Positions 30,411-41,287 of a stretch of DNA of 56,395 bases are shown piece by piece. The DNA is from Acidimicrobiales bacterium. GTDB lineage: Bacteria; Actinomycetota; Acidimicrobiia; Acidimicrobiales; Palsa-688. The notes below the pieces were generated by a model. It had not been told where the DNA came from. It saw only the letters and a list, made by a program, of their open reading frames with translations, and did no database searches. Position 1 is the stretch's first letter. Every line of letters starts with the position of its first letter. The stretch lies in assembly GCA_036378675.1 (NCBI GenBank), contig DASUWA010000062.1:1-56395 (forward strand), given 5' to 3'. Position numbers and translations under genes: made by a program.

Positions 30411-32630
30411 TCAGGGGGCTCCGAGCCACACCACTGCAAGGGGAGGCAAGGTCACCGAAGCGGAGCAGGGCTGACCGTGCCAGGGGATCCGCTCTGCTTG
30501 CACCCCGCCGAAGTTGCCGTCCCCGGATCCGCCCCACTCCTGAGCGTCGGTATTGACCAACTCCGTCCACCTTCCCTCGGCGGGCAGGCCGATCCTGTAG
30601 CCGTGCCGGGGGACGGGGGTGAGGTTCGCGATGCACGCCAGTTCGCCCCCCGGCCGGCCGTCCCTCCGTCGACGCAGGAACGACAGGACGCTCTGGTCGG
30701 CGTCGTTCGCGTCGATCCAGGCGAACCCCGCCGACGTGACGTCCTCCTCCCACAGGGCGGGCTGCTCCCGGTACACCCGGTTCAGGTCTCGGACCATGTC
30801 CTGCAGCTTGCGGTGGTCGGCCCACTCCGCGGGGATCCACCAGTCGATCTCCTGCTCGGCGTTCCACTCACGCTCCTGCGCGAACTCGCCGCCCATGAAG
30901 AGGAGCTGCTTGCCCGGGTGAGCCCACATCCATGCGTACAGCGTCCGGAGGTTGGCGAGCTGCTGCCAGCGGTCGCCGGGCATCTTGTTGAGCAACGATC
31001 CTTTGCCGTGCACCACCTCGTCGTGCGAGAGCGGAAGGATGAAGTTCTCGGTCCACGCGTACAGAAGACCGAAGGTCAGTTCGCCGTGGTGGTAGCGGCG
31101 GTGAACCGGATCGTGGTGGAAGTAGTCGAGGGTGTCGTGCATCCAGCCCATGTTCCACTTGAATCCGAATCCGAGGCCTCCCAGGTAAGTGGGGCGGGAG
31201 ACACTTGGCCACGCTGTCGACTCCTCGGCGATCATGGTCGCACCGGAATCCTGTCCGAACACGGTCTCGTTGAGCTCCTTGATGAAGGACACCGCGTCGA
31301 GGTTCTCGCGGCCGCCGAACTGATTTGGGACCCATTCCCCGGCTTTGCGCGAGTAGTCGAGGTAGAGCAACGAAGCCACGGCGTCGACCCTCAGGCCGTC
31401 GATATGGAACTCCTGAACCCAATACAGGGCGTTGGCGATGAGGAAGTTGCGTACCTCGTTGCGCCCGAAGTTGAACACGAGGGTGCCCCAGTCGGGATGC
31501 TCGCCCTGACGCGGATCTGCGTGCTCGTAAAGGGCGGTCCCGTCGAACCTCGCCAGCGCGAACGCGTCCTTGGGGAAGTGAGCCGGTACCCAGTCGAGGA
31601 TCACCCCGATGCCGCGTTGGTGAAGCGCGTCGATCAAGGCCCGGAAATCGTCTGGGGTACCGAAACGCGACGTCGGGGCGTAGTAACCGGAGACCTGGTA
31701 TCCCCATGACCCGCTGAACGGATGCTCGGCGACCGGCAGGAATTCCACGTGAGTGAAACCCATGTCGTCCAAGTAGTCGGGAAGCTGCTCCGCGAGCTCA
31801 CGGTAGGTGAGAGGCCGGCGAGGCCCCTCTCCGGTGTCGGTGTGCCTCCACGACCCCAGATGGAGCTCGTAGACAGACATCGGCTGCCTCAGCAGGTCGC
31901 CGTTCGCCCGGGACGTCAACCAGCCAGAGTCGCCCCAGTCGAAATCGCTCAGGTCGACCACCACACTCGCGGTGGCCGGGGGGACCTCCATCTCGAACGC
32001 CATCGGGTCGGTTTTCAGGATCAGCTCGCCAGTGCTGCTGATGATCTCGTACTTGTAGCGGGCACCCGCGCTCACCCCAGGCACGAACAGCTCCCACACG
32101 CCGGACGAGCCGAGTGATCTCATCGGGTGAACCCTGCCGTCCCAGAAATTCCAGTCTCCGACGACCCGAACCGCCTTCGCATTCGGGGCCCACACGGCGA
32201 AGGAGACTCCCGCCATCCCGTCGTGCACCCGGAGATGGGAACCAAGCACCTCCCACAACCGGTGGTGCCGACCTTCGCCGAACAGGTGCAGATCCAGCTC
32301 GCCAAGCGTGGGCCACGCCGCGTAAGGATCGCAGTAACGGTACGTGATGGTGCGATCTCCGTCGGCGTAGTCCGCTTCGAACTCGTACTCCTTGACGTCG
32401 GTGTCGATGGATCCCTCGAATACACCGCCGTCGTGGATCCGCGTCATCTCGAACGCTTTCCTGCTCCCGTTCGACCCAACTTCGACACGCATCGCAACGG
32501 CCCCCGGCCGAAAGGCCCGGACCGTCGACCCGTGTCGTCCCAGGATGCGGTGGGGGTCCGAGTGCAACCCCTGCGCTACGAGATCCAGCTCTGAAACCTG
32601 TTTGGTGGCACCTCTAGCCAACGTCGTCAC
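30411..32630 (-). CDS. glgB: 1,4-alpha-glucan branching enzyme
   Basis: GH13 enzyme that creates alpha-1,6 branches. 739 residues, with N-terminal CBM48-type modules and a (beta/alpha)8 barrel. Catalytic nucleophile in G-L-R-V-D-A-V-A-S, acid in A-E-E-S-T-A-W, and third Asp in L-S-H-D-E-V-V-H-G-K. The start overlaps the maltokinase stop by 17 bp. Last gene of the glgE-treS-mak-glgB operon, so it branches glucan made by GlgE. Confidence 0.96.
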   Translation of the reverse strand: MTTLARGATKQVSELDLVAQGLHSDPHRILGRHGSTVRAFRPGAVAMRVEVGSNGSRKAFEMTRIHDGGVFEGSIDTDVKEYEFEADYADGDRTITYRYCDPYAAWPTLGELDLHLFGEGRHHRLWEVLGSHLRVHDGMAGVSFAVWAPNAKAVRVVGDWNFWDGRVHPMRSLGSSGVWELFVPGVSAGARYKYEIISSTGELILKTDPMAFEMEVPPATASVVVDLSDFDWGDSGWLTSRANGDLLRQPMSVYELHLGSWRHTDTGEGPRRPLTYRELAEQLPDYLDDMGFTHVEFLPVAEHPFSGSWGYQVSGYYAPTSRFGTPDDFRALIDALHQRGIGVILDWVPAHFPKDAFALARFDGTALYEHADPRQGEHPDWGTLVFNFGRNEVRNFLIANALYWVQEFHIDGLRVDAVASLLYLDYSRKAGEWVPNQFGGRENLDAVSFIKELNETVFGQDSGATMIAEESTAWPSVSRPTYLGGLGFGFKWNMGWMHDTLDYFHHDPVHRRYHHGELTFGLLYAWTENFILPLSHDEVVHGKGSLLNKMPGDRWQQLANLRTLYAWMWAHPGKQLLFMGGEFAQEREWNAEQEIDWWIPAEWADHRKLQDMVRDLNRVYREQPALWEEDVTSAGFAWIDANDADQSVLSFLRRRRDGRPGGELACIANLTPVPRHGYRIGLPAEGRWTELVNTDAQEWGGSGDGNFGGVQAERIPWHGQPCSASVTLPPLAVVWLGAP

Positions 32631-34002
32631 CCTCGTGGAGCAGGCGGTCTAATGCGTCAAGGGGTATGGATACCCAATCTGGGCGGTGAGCTCTCTCGTA
32701 ATCGAGCTCATACAGCGCTTTATCCAGCTCGTAGGCGAGAAGAACGGCCGCCGACGACTCCGGCGGGGGCATCAGGGCCTCCACCCCCTTGGTGTCCCGG
32801 TAGCCGTCCAGGAAGGCCTGGCGGTTGTGGGCATCCCAGGCCAGGGCGAGGCCGTCCAGGCTCTCCACCTCCGTTTGAGCCCGTTCCGCCAGCGCATGAC
32901 GTGTGGCGTAATGGAATGAGCGGAGCATCCCGGTGATGTCCTTGGCCGGCGATGCGTACCCGACCCGCGCGGAAAGATCTCGCCCCGGCTCGCCCTCGAA
33001 GTCGAGCACGTACCACCCGGTATCGGTGCGCATCACCTGCCCGAGGTGGTAGTCGCCGTGGACCCGCACGAACCGACCGGGATCCTTTAGCTGAGCCAGC
33101 CGGCCCAGCAGAGGTTCGGCCGCGGCGAGAAGATCCCGATCCGCCGCCTCGCTTGCGGAGCGAAGCCGTCCGGGAAGGGTGTCGACCAACGATCGCCAAA
33201 GCGCCTGGGATTCCTCGGTCGTGGCGAACCCGAATCCCTCGACCAGCGCGCGGTGCATCTCCGCGGTCATCCTGCCCAAGCGGGCTGCCTCCGCGGCGAA
33301 GTCGCCGCCGGCGTCGGCGGGGCCGAGGATGGCCGAGTTGTACAGGTCTCTGAGAGACGTGAGAGCCAGGGCCCAGCCGTCGGTGCCGCCGGCGAGAAAC
33401 TCCTGGCCGAAGGCGAGGTCGTAGCCGTGATCTCTCCAGATGACCAGTGGGGCCGCAACGTGGTCGAAACCAGCCTCGGCGAGGACCGCCGTCACCTCGA
33501 CATCGGGGTTCCTGCCGGGATGGAGCTTTCGGAACAGCTTGAGGATGATCTTGTCGTCGTACACCAGCGACGTGTTCGACTGTTCGGCGCTGATCGGACG
33601 GGCGAACGCGGCCTCCTGGGATCCCCCGCTCGCGATTTCAAGAAGCACTTTGGCGAGGTCCGAGTCGAGGGTCGCGTCATAGAAGTACGACTGCTCGATC
33701 GCCCCGAGCATCGCCTCTTCGCGACCGTGCAGGAAATCCGCTCGTTCGCCGGCGGGGCGCTCTCCGATGACCAGCTGGTAGCGGTCGTCGCCAGCAACCG
33801 CGATGGCGTGCCAGAGCGCGCGGAGCCCTTCGTCGTCGCCCCACAGACGGCCGGCCCACTCGAGGTCGACCTTCTCGAGGGCCGGACCCGAATGGCCCGC
33901 ATACCAGCGCTGAGCTTCCAGGTGTGCGGGAACCAGCTCCATCAATCCATCTGGCAATCCATCTGGCAACCCAGCCGCCGATCCAGCCGGAAGTTCGCCC
34001 AT
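32614..34002 (-). CDS. mak: Maltokinase
   Basis: Phosphorylates maltose to maltose-1-phosphate with ATP, the substrate of GlgE. 462 residues, aminoglycoside-phosphotransferase-like fold: catalytic loop V-H-G-D-Y-H-L-G-Q-V and metal motif D-F-E-G-E-P. ATG 34002 shares one base with the treS TGA, and GGAGG lies at ideal spacing inside treS. The N-terminal G-L-P-D-G-L-P-D-G-L comes from a 12-bp DNA repeat and looks like a recent local expansion. Next in the operon is glgB. Confidence 0.94.
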   Translation of the reverse strand: MGELPAGSAAGLPDGLPDGLMELVPAHLEAQRWYAGHSGPALEKVDLEWAGRLWGDDEGLRALWHAIAVAGDDRYQLVIGERPAGERADFLHGREEAMLGAIEQSYFYDATLDSDLAKVLLEIASGGSQEAAFARPISAEQSNTSLVYDDKIILKLFRKLHPGRNPDVEVTAVLAEAGFDHVAAPLVIWRDHGYDLAFGQEFLAGGTDGWALALTSLRDLYNSAILGPADAGGDFAAEAARLGRMTAEMHRALVEGFGFATTEESQALWRSLVDTLPGRLRSASEAADRDLLAAAEPLLGRLAQLKDPGRFVRVHGDYHLGQVMRTDTGWYVLDFEGEPGRDLSARVGYASPAKDITGMLRSFHYATRHALAERAQTEVESLDGLALAWDAHNRQAFLDGYRDTKGVEALMPPPESSAAVLLAYELDKALYELDYERAHRPDWVSIPLDALDRLLHEGDDVG

Positions 34003-35717
34003 CACACACCTCCCGCCGCATCGACGAGCTCGAACCAATAGAAACCGTATGGGGCCAGGGTCACGAAGTAGGGCAGCTCGCCGATCTTGGGGAACGGCAC
34101 GCGTCCTAGCAGCTCGATCGGAACCTTGCCATCGAAGCGCTGCAGCGGAAGTTCCGCCGGCTGCGCGAAACGGGAGAGGTTGCAGACGCACAGGACGATG
34201 TCGTCCCCCGCGTCGTCCGCCTCGAGTGTGGGGATCTCTTCGTCTTCCGCTGGTTCCCTCGGACCGGTGCGCAGATACGCGAGCACTGAAGGGTTGTCGA
34301 CGGAAAGCACCTCGAACGTTCCCGAGCCGAAGACGGGGTGCTGCTTGCGTACCTCGAGCATCCGCTTCATCCAGTGCAGCATCGAGCTCGGGTCGCGAAG
34401 GTGGGCTTCCACGTTGACGGCCTGGAATCCGTACACCGGATCCATGAGCGGCGGGAGGTACAGCTGCGCGAAGTCCGAATGGCTGAACCCCGCGTTCCGG
34501 TCGGGCGACCACTGCATGGGAGTGCGAACGCTGTCGCGGTCGCCGAGATAGATGTTGTCGCCCATTCCGATCTCGTCCCCGTAGTAAAGAACGGGCGAGC
34601 CGGGAAAGCTGAAGAGTAGAGAGTGGAGCAACTCGGCGACGCGGCGGTCGTTGTCGACCAGAGGAGCAAGGCGCCTGCCTATGCCGATGTTCCTCTTCAT
34701 GCGCGGGTCCTTGGCGTACTCCGCCCACATGTAGTCGCGCTCTTCGTCGGTGACCATCTCGAGGGTCAGCTCGTCGTGGTTGCGGAGGAATATGCCCCAC
34801 TGGCAACCCGGCGGTATCTCCGGTGTCCTGGCGAGAATTTCGGTGATGGGGTATCGCTGCTCGCGGCGAACTGCCATGAACATTCGCGGCATGAGAGGGA
34901 AGTGGAAGCACATGTGGCACTCGTCGCTGCTGCCGAAGTACTCCACCACGTCTTCGGGCCATTGGTTGGCTTCGGCAAGGAGAACCCTCCCCGGGAACAG
35001 GGAGTCGACTTCCTTGCGCAACCGCCGCAGGTACTCGTGAGTCTCCGGCAGGTTCTCGCAGTTGGTTCCTTCACGTTCGAACAAATAAGGCACCGCGTCG
35101 AGCCTGAACCCGTCGAGTCCGATATCGAGCCAGTAGCGAACCACGTCGAGCATGGCCTCGGCCACCTCGGGGTTGTCGTAGTTGAGGTCGGGTTGGTGCG
35201 AAAAGAACCGGTGCCAGTAGTACTGGCCTCGCTGGGCGTCGAAGGTCCAGTTCGATTTTTCCGTGTCGACGAAGATGACGCGGGCATCGCGATACTCGTC
35301 GTCCTCGTCGCGCCACACATACCAGTCGGCCTTCGGATTGGTCCGGTCCTCGCGCGACTCCAGGAACCAGGGGTGCTGGTCCGATGTGTGGTTCATCACC
35401 AGGTCGGCTATTACCCGGATCCCCCGCTTGTGCGCTTCCTCGACCAGTTCGACCGCGTCGGCAAGGTCGCCGTATTCGGGAAGTACCGTCCAGAAATCGC
35501 TGATGTCATAACCCCCGTCGCGCAGTGGCGATTGGTAGAACGGGAGAAGCCAGAGGCAGTCAACGCCGAGCCATTTCAGGTAGTCGAGCTTTGCCGTGAT
35601 ACCGGAGAGATCCCCTGTCCCGTCGTCGTTCTGGTCGTAGAAGCCGCGCACGAGGATTTCGTAGAAGACCGCGTACTGGTACCACCTCGGTTCCGGTGCG
35701 GCGAACGGGCTGATCAT
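34002..35717 (-). CDS. treS: Trehalose synthase (maltose alpha-D-glucosyltransferase)
   Basis: GH13 enzyme interconverting trehalose and maltose. 571 residues. Signatures: [10 protein letters not shown] near the start, [11 protein letters not shown], nucleophile in G-F-R-L-D-A-V-P-Y, acid in L-L-A-E-A-N-Q-W, and F-L-R-N-H-D-E-L. Coupled to maltokinase through overlapping stop and start. In mycobacteria TreS and Mak form a complex; the same gene order here suggests that this route also runs. Confidence 0.95.
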   Translation of the reverse strand: MISPFAAPEPRWYQYAVFYEILVRGFYDQNDDGTGDLSGITAKLDYLKWLGVDCLWLLPFYQSPLRDGGYDISDFWTVLPEYGDLADAVELVEEAHKRGIRVIADLVMNHTSDQHPWFLESREDRTNPKADWYVWRDEDDEYRDARVIFVDTEKSNWTFDAQRGQYYWHRFFSHQPDLNYDNPEVAEAMLDVVRYWLDIGLDGFRLDAVPYLFEREGTNCENLPETHEYLRRLRKEVDSLFPGRVLLAEANQWPEDVVEYFGSSDECHMCFHFPLMPRMFMAVRREQRYPITEILARTPEIPPGCQWGIFLRNHDELTLEMVTDEERDYMWAEYAKDPRMKRNIGIGRRLAPLVDNDRRVAELLHSLLFSFPGSPVLYYGDEIGMGDNIYLGDRDSVRTPMQWSPDRNAGFSHSDFAQLYLPPLMDPVYGFQAVNVEAHLRDPSSMLHWMKRMLEVRKQHPVFGSGTFEVLSVDNPSVLAYLRTGPREPAEDEEIPTLEADDAGDDIVLCVCNLSRFAQPAELPLQRFDGKVPIELLGRVPFPKIGELPYFVTLAPYGFYWFELVDAAGGV

Positions 35718-35760
35718 CGCGGAAGGGTCATCGCGGGAGGGCCGTGTAGCTCGAGACCAT

Positions 35761-37566
35761 TCAGATGGCGGTCGCGGTCCCGGGAGCCTCCACCGCGGAG
35801 GTTATGTCGAAAATGTGCGCCACCCGGTACGTCGGGTCGAGCCGAATGTATGGGTTGCTCCCGCGCCACTCGTAGGACTCGCCCGACAACTCGTCGACGA
35901 CCGTGTACGGAACACCGAACGGAACGCCGAGAGACCAGATGTCGACGAGCGCTACCTGGGCGAAGTGCGGATCGAGGTTGACGACGGTAAGGACAATGTC
36001 ATCTCCGTCGTCCGACACTTTCGAGTAGGCGATGATCTGGGGGTTCGTCGTGTCGTGGAACTCGATCGAGCGCAGTCTCTGTAACGCGGGGTGACGCCTC
36101 CGGACCCGGTTGACCAGGCGCATCAAGGGTTCGAGGCTCCACGGCTGATCGAACTCGCGGACCTTGATCTCGTACTTCTCCGAGTGAAGGTACTCCTCGT
36201 TCGTGTCCGAAGCAGGCTCGTTCTCGTAGAGCTCGTACCCGCTGTAGACGCCGTATGACGGGCTCATCGTCGCGGCAAGAATGAACCTGAGAGCGAAGGC
36301 TGCTGGCGGACCGTTGCGGAGGGGTCCGGACAGGATGTCTGGGGTGTTGGGCCAGAAGTTGGGCCTCATGAAGTCGGCCTTCGGCCCGTGAGCAAGCTCC
36401 TCGAGGTACGCGCGGAGCCCGTCGGGGCCGTGCTGCTCGGTCCTCCAGGTGAAGTAGGTATAGCTCTGGCTGAAACCCACTTCGGCCAGCTTGGCCATCA
36501 CCTTCGGTCGGGTGAACGCCTCGGCCAAGAACACCACCTGCGGATTTGCCTGCTGCACCTCGGCGATCAACCATCTCCAGAATGCGACGGGCTTGGTGTG
36601 AGGATTGTCGACCCGGAAGATGTTCACCCCCTGGGCGATCCAGTAGTCAACGATCCCCTTGCAGGCCTCCCACATGGCGACCCTGTCCTTCTCCTTCGGA
36701 GGCCAGAAGTTGAGGGGGAAGATGTCCTGGTACACCTTCGGCGGGTTCTCGGCACAGGCGATCGTGCCGTCGGCGCGATGGTGGAACCATTCGGGGTGCT
36801 GGGTGACCCACGGATGGTCTGGTGAGCACTGGAGGGCGTAGTCGAGAGCGACCTCCATTCCGTTTTCCTCGGCCACCGCGACAAGCCGGTGGAATTCGTG
36901 AAGGGTTCCCAGATCGGGGTCGATCGCGGTGTGACCACCCTCCTCGGAACCGATCGCCCACGGGCTTCCCGGATCGTCCGGCCCGGCTGCGAGAGTGTTG
37001 TTGGGACCTTTGCGAGCCGTGTGCCCGATCGGGTGGATGGGGGGCAGGTACAGGACGTCGAAACCCATCGCGGCGAGATCGGGGACCCGCTTGGCGGCGC
37101 CGTCGAATCCGCCGTACGAGCGGGGAAAGAGCTCGTACCAAGCTCCGACCAGCGCGCGCTCGCGGTCCACCCACAGCTGGTGCGGTTCGGACCGGGTGAG
37201 ATCGGCGGCCTTCTCGGCGTCCACCGGACCGTCCTTCTGCGACCAGCCCTCGACCACGATCCAATGCGGGCCGATCCCCTCGGGTACGACGTACCCCTCC
37301 CACTCGTCGTTCCCGAGCGGAGTCATCTCAGTGATCACGACGGGTTTCTCTGCGGTGTGAGTGCCTTTCTTGTTGGACGGCGCCTCGTTCAACAGGATTG
37401 CCCTGGCCGCGATCGGGTCATGACCGTCCTTGAACACCACCGCGGTGATCCTGACCTTCTCGCCGACCACCGCCTTAGCGGGGAAGCCGGTCGGGGTCCT
37501 CGGACGGATGTCATCCACGACAAGTCGGCCAATCACGGGTATCACGCTACGTTGCTCGACGACCAC
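35761..37566 (-). CDS. glgE: Alpha-1,4-glucan:maltose-1-phosphate maltosyltransferase
   Basis: GH13_3 enzyme that adds maltose units from maltose-1-phosphate to glucan. 601 residues, shorter than many GlgE proteins (about 650-700). N-terminal F-P-A-K-A-V-V-G-E, catalytic nucleophile in [12 protein letters not shown], acid in F-L-A-E-A-F-T-R-P. First gene of the glgE-treS-mak-glgB operon. The start is uncertain: GTG 37566 is given, GTG 37548 is also possible and would leave more room for the divergent glgP promoter. Confidence 0.95.
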   Translation of the reverse strand: MVVEQRSVIPVIGRLVVDDIRPRTPTGFPAKAVVGEKVRITAVVFKDGHDPIAARAILLNEAPSNKKGTHTAEKPVVITEMTPLGNDEWEGYVVPEGIGPHWIVVEGWSQKDGPVDAEKAADLTRSEPHQLWVDRERALVGAWYELFPRSYGGFDGAAKRVPDLAAMGFDVLYLPPIHPIGHTARKGPNNTLAAGPDDPGSPWAIGSEEGGHTAIDPDLGTLHEFHRLVAVAEENGMEVALDYALQCSPDHPWVTQHPEWFHHRADGTIACAENPPKVYQDIFPLNFWPPKEKDRVAMWEACKGIVDYWIAQGVNIFRVDNPHTKPVAFWRWLIAEVQQANPQVVFLAEAFTRPKVMAKLAEVGFSQSYTYFTWRTEQHGPDGLRAYLEELAHGPKADFMRPNFWPNTPDILSGPLRNGPPAAFALRFILAATMSPSYGVYSGYELYENEPASDTNEEYLHSEKYEIKVREFDQPWSLEPLMRLVNRVRRRHPALQRLRSIEFHDTTNPQIIAYSKVSDDGDDIVLTVVNLDPHFAQVALVDIWSLGVPFGVPYTVVDELSGESYEWRGSNPYIRLDPTYRVAHIFDITSAVEAPGTATAI

Positions 37567-37613
37567 ACGATGGCGTTACCCACCTGGCCGGGGTTTCGGT
37601 ACCGTTGCCCGCC

Positions 37614-40157
37614 ATGAGGGCCCTGCGAAGCTTCACGGTGAGGTCCCGGCTCCCCGAAGCGCTCATCCCGCTTCAAGACCTCGCCTACAACCTGCGCTGG
37701 TCGTGGGAGGACCGCACCAGGGACCTGTTCCGCTGGGTAGATCCGCAGGTCTGGGAATCGACCTTCCACGATCCCGTCCGGCTGCTCAGCCTCGTAGGCA
37801 GGCACCGCCTCGAGCAGCTGGCGTCCGACCCGGGTTTCATGGGACTGCTCGGCGAGATGCACGCCGACCTTCAGAGGTACCTCGAGGCCCCCCGCTGGTT
37901 CCAGAACCGGCAAGCCAGCCCGCTCCGGGGGGTCGCGTACTTCTCGCCCGAGTTCGGCATCGCCGAAGCCCTCCCCCAGTACTCAGGGGGCCTCGGCGTC
38001 CTGGCTGGGGACCACCTGAAGGCGACGAGCAGCCTGGGGATCCCCCTCACGGGGATCGGCCTCATGTACCGGCTCGGGTACTTCCGCCAGCACCTGAACG
38101 CCGACGGGTGGCAGGAAGAGCGCTACCCGGTTCTCGACCCCCACGGCATGGCCCTCGAACTCGTCGATGGGGTCAGGATCCAGGTCGACCTCGCCGGCGC
38201 GGAACTCGACGCCCAGGTGTGGCTGGCCCAGGTTGGCCGGGTTCGCTTGTACCTGCTCGACGCCGACGTCGACTCGAACGACGACGAGCTCCGCGCGGTG
38301 ACCGACCGGCTGTACGGCGGCGGGTCCGAACATCGCGTCCGGCAGGAGATCCTGCTGGGCGTGGGAGGGGTTCGCGCGCTCGAAGCTCTCGGCGTCGAGA
38401 CCCAGGTGTTCCACACGAACGAGGGGCACGCCGGGTTCTTGGGTCTCGAAAGGATCCGGAAGCTGATCACAGAACAGGGTCTGAGCTGGAACGAGGCGAT
38501 CGAGGCGGTGAGGGCAGGCACCGTGTTCACGACCCACACGCCCGTGCCGGCCGGCATCGACCGGTTCCCGAGAGAGTTGATCGAGCAGTACTTCTCCGCG
38601 TGGGCGAAGGAGTGCGGGGTCACTATCGACACCCTTATGTCGCTCGGGCACTTCCCGGACGAGCCGGCCGATGCGCCTTTCAACATGGCTGTCATGGGGC
38701 TGCGGCTCGCGGGCCGTTCCAACGGCGTGGCCAAGCTTCACGGCAAGACCAGCAGGGAGATGTTCCAACCTCTCTGGCCGCTCGTTCCGGTCGAGGAGAC
38801 TCCGATCGGCTCCATCACCAACGGCGTTCACGGGCGTACCTGGGTGTCGTCTCAGATGGGCGACCTGTACTCCAAGTACGTGTCGCCGGCGTGGGACGAG
38901 GCTGGACCCGAGGAGTGGGACCGGATCGACGAGGCCCGCGATGACGAGCTGTGGCGCGTCCGTGAACAGGGTCGTGAGGCGCTGGTCAGCTTCGTGCGCG
39001 ATCGGCTTCGTTCATCGTTGTACGACCGGGGCGTTTCGGTCACCGACGCCGAGTGGGTCGACGAGGTGCTCGACCCTCGCTACCTGATCGTCGGTTTCTC
39101 CCGGCGGTTCGCGACGTACAAGCGGGCAACTCTGCTGCTGTCTCAACCCGAGCGGCTGCGAGCACTGCTGCTGAACGAGCACAGGCCGCTGCAACTCGTG
39201 TTCGCGGGCAAGGCTCATCCGGCTGATGACCTTGGCAAGGAGATGATCGCCCAGATAGTGCGGTTCTCCCGTGACCCGGCGGTCCGACACCGCATCACGT
39301 TTATAGAGGACTATGACATCTCCGTCGCGCGGCTCATGTACCAGGGAAGCGACGTTTGGCTCAACACGCCTCGCCGCCCGATGGAAGCCAGCGGGACCAG
39401 CGGCGAAAAGGCCGCACTGAACGGTGCGCTCAACTGCTCGATCCTCGACGGGTGGTGGGACGAGATGTTCGACGGGACGAACGGTTGGGCGATCTCGTCG
39501 GCCGAGGGCATCGCCGATCTCGCGCACCGCGACGAAATCGAGGCGAACAGCCTCTTCGAAGTTCTCGAACGACAGATCGTGCCGCTTTTCTACGACCGCG
39601 CCGGAGCCCGGTTCCCGCGCGGATGGATAACCCGCATGAAGGCGTCGATCCGCTCGCTCGGCCCCAAGGTCATGGCCTCGAGAATGATCCGCGACTACCT
39701 ACAGGAGATGTACGAGCCGACCGCGCGACAGAGCGACGTTCTAGCTGCGAGCAGCTTCTCTCGGGCCAGGGAGCTTTCGGCCTGGAAGCAGAAGGTGCTG
39801 GCCGCCTGGCCGAACGTCAAGGTCGTGGACGTCGATGCGGACGTCGCCGCCGCACCGGTCGACCTCGGCGGCGAGCGTGACGTGACGGTCGAGGTGATCC
39901 TCGGGAATCTCACAACCGATGACGTCGCGGTTGAGCTCCTTCACGGGCCCGTCGCCCCTGGGGACGAGCTCTCGTCTGTTGAGGTGGTGAGGCTGTCCCT
40001 CGAGAGCCCGGTTTCGGGCGCCTCCACTGGAACGCTTCGGTACAAGGGAAGTTTCCGCTGCGACACCGCCGGCCGTCACGGCTACACGGTCAGGATCGTT
40101 CCGTCACATCCGGACCTCGGCTCGGCGCTCGAACTGGGATGTGTCGCCTGGGCGTAG
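37614..40157 (+). CDS. glgP: Alpha-glucan (glycogen) phosphorylase
   Basis: GT35 PLP enzyme releasing glucose-1-phosphate from alpha-glucan. 847 residues, with the N-terminal DUF3417 extension of the actinobacterial/Thermus subtype. PLP lysine in A-S-G-T-S-G-E-K-A-A-L-N-G. E-F-G-I-A-E-A-L-P-Q-Y-S-G-G-L-G marks the active-site loop. ATG 37614 follows TACCGT by 8 nt. Divergent from glgE, so synthesis and breakdown of glucan are controlled from one short region. Confidence 0.94.
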   Translation: MRALRSFTVRSRLPEALIPLQDLAYNLRWSWEDRTRDLFRWVDPQVWESTFHDPVRLLSLVGRHRLEQLASDPGFMGLLGEMHADLQRYLEAPRWFQNRQASPLRGVAYFSPEFGIAEALPQYSGGLGVLAGDHLKATSSLGIPLTGIGLMYRLGYFRQHLNADGWQEERYPVLDPHGMALELVDGVRIQVDLAGAELDAQVWLAQVGRVRLYLLDADVDSNDDELRAVTDRLYGGGSEHRVRQEILLGVGGVRALEALGVETQVFHTNEGHAGFLGLERIRKLITEQGLSWNEAIEAVRAGTVFTTHTPVPAGIDRFPRELIEQYFSAWAKECGVTIDTLMSLGHFPDEPADAPFNMAVMGLRLAGRSNGVAKLHGKTSREMFQPLWPLVPVEETPIGSITNGVHGRTWVSSQMGDLYSKYVSPAWDEAGPEEWDRIDEARDDELWRVREQGREALVSFVRDRLRSSLYDRGVSVTDAEWVDEVLDPRYLIVGFSRRFATYKRATLLLSQPERLRALLLNEHRPLQLVFAGKAHPADDLGKEMIAQIVRFSRDPAVRHRITFIEDYDISVARLMYQGSDVWLNTPRRPMEASGTSGEKAALNGALNCSILDGWWDEMFDGTNGWAISSAEGIADLAHRDEIEANSLFEVLERQIVPLFYDRAGARFPRGWITRMKASIRSLGPKVMASRMIRDYLQEMYEPTARQSDVLAASSFSRARELSAWKQKVLAAWPNVKVVDVDADVAAAPVDLGGERDVTVEVILGNLTTDDVAVELLHGPVAPGDELSSVEVVRLSLESPVSGASTGTLRYKGSFRCDTAGRHGYTVRIVPSHPDLGSALELGCVAWA

Positions 40158-40166
40158 CTGACGTGC

Positions 40167-41180
40167 TTACTCGGTGGTGGTCAGGAGCTCGTCGGCCGCC
40201 GTGTAAGGATCGATCGTGCGGTCCAGCAAACGGTCGCGCACGGACCTGAAGGTGTCGCCGGACTCTACGGCTCGGAGCTTCTGCTCGAGCTTCGAGAGCA
40301 GCACGCGCCGGAACTCGCCGAGGATCCGATCTTTTCGACGGCGTTCCAGTTCGCCGCTTGCGATCAGGTAATCGCGGTGTTCGGCCAGACGCGCCCACAG
40401 CTCCTCGATTCCTGCGCCGGTTGACGCGTCGGTAAGAACGACCGGCGGACGCCACTCTCCCATGGTTCCGTCCATATCGAGCATCGTCTCGAGGTCCCGT
40501 CGGGTCTCGGCGGCGCCCGGACGATCGGCCTTGTTCACGACGAAGACGTCGGCCACCTCTAGAAGTCCCGCCTTGCTCGCCTGGATCGCGTCGCCCCAAC
40601 CGGGGTTCACCGCAACGATCGTGGTGTCCGCCTCGCCGGCGATCTCTACTTCGACCTGGCCGACGCCCACCGTCTCGACCAACACGATCGGCATGCCGAC
40701 GGCTACGAGCAGGCGGATCGCCTCCGGGGCCGCGAGGGCCAGACCGCCTAGGTGGCCCCTCGACGCCATCGAGCGGATGAACACGCCATCGTCGAGCGCG
40801 TGCCCCTGCATCCGGATCCTGTCCCCGAGGATCGCGCCGCCCGAAAACGGCGACGAGGGGTCCACCGCGAGTACGCCAACCTTTTTCCCAGAATCCCTGA
40901 CCGAGGAGATCAACCGATCGGTGATCGTGGACTTCCCCGCCCCCGGAGCGCCCGTGATCCCGAGCACGTGCTCGTCGCCGCCCGTCTCAGGGAACGCCAA
41001 GCGCCCGATCACGCGTGCGGGCTCTCCGCCACGCTCGATCATGGAAAGGAGCCGCCCCACGGCCACCCGGTCCCCTGCCCGGGCCGAGGTCAGCAACGAG
41101 GCCGGGTCGCGCGACTCACGGCTGCGGGCCGGGCCGGCGCTATCGCTGCCCGGGCCGGAAAGTTTGCTCTTGGGCTCCAT
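40167..41180 (-). CDS. meaB: MeaB/ArgK-type G3E GTPase
   Basis: GTPase chaperone of methylmalonyl-CoA mutase (or isobutyryl-CoA mutase) that guards adenosylcobalamin loading. 337 residues from ATG 41180 (GTG 41189 possible). P-loop G-A-P-G-A-G-K-S-T, switch region V-E-T-V-G-V-G-Q, G4-like N-K-A-D. D-P-S-S-P-F-S-G-G-A-I-L-G-D-R is the family signature. The mutase genes are not in the window. Convergent with glgP, 9 bp apart. Confidence 0.93.
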   Translation of the reverse strand: MEPKSKLSGPGSDSAGPARSRESRDPASLLTSARAGDRVAVGRLLSMIERGGEPARVIGRLAFPETGGDEHVLGITGAPGAGKSTITDRLISSVRDSGKKVGVLAVDPSSPFSGGAILGDRIRMQGHALDDGVFIRSMASRGHLGGLALAAPEAIRLLVAVGMPIVLVETVGVGQVEVEIAGEADTTIVAVNPGWGDAIQASKAGLLEVADVFVVNKADRPGAAETRRDLETMLDMDGTMGEWRPPVVLTDASTGAGIEELWARLAEHRDYLIASGELERRRKDRILGEFRRVLLSKLEQKLRAVESGDTFRSVRDRLLDRTIDPYTAADELLTTTE

Positions 41181-41219
41181 GCCGGGCACCAGTATGTCGG
41201 GCGGCGTGCTCGCAACCCC

Positions 41220-41279
41220 ATCGGTAGGCCGATCGGTAGGCCCATCGGTAGGCCGTATCGGTAGGCCCCATCGGTAGGC
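41220..41279. repeat. Tandem repeat in the meaB/M20 divergent promoter region
   Basis: Five copies of ATCGGTAGGC starting at 41220, 41232, 41244, 41257 and 41270, spaced 12, 12, 13 and 13 bp. The last copy gives TAGGCT, which is 7 nt before the GTG of the peptidase gene and so may be its -10. The other copies repeat TAGGCC. Confidence 0.95.
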
Positions 41280-41287
41280 TCAGCGAA

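Noticed and set aside
32614-34962. Maltokinase extended to 782 residues
   Set aside because: The extra 320 residues lie within treS in another frame; GGAGG and the TGATG overlap fix the start at 34002.
41220-41279. Possible small CRISPR array
   Set aside because: Units are 10-13 bp with no variable spacers of normal length and no cas genes; it is a simple tandem repeat.
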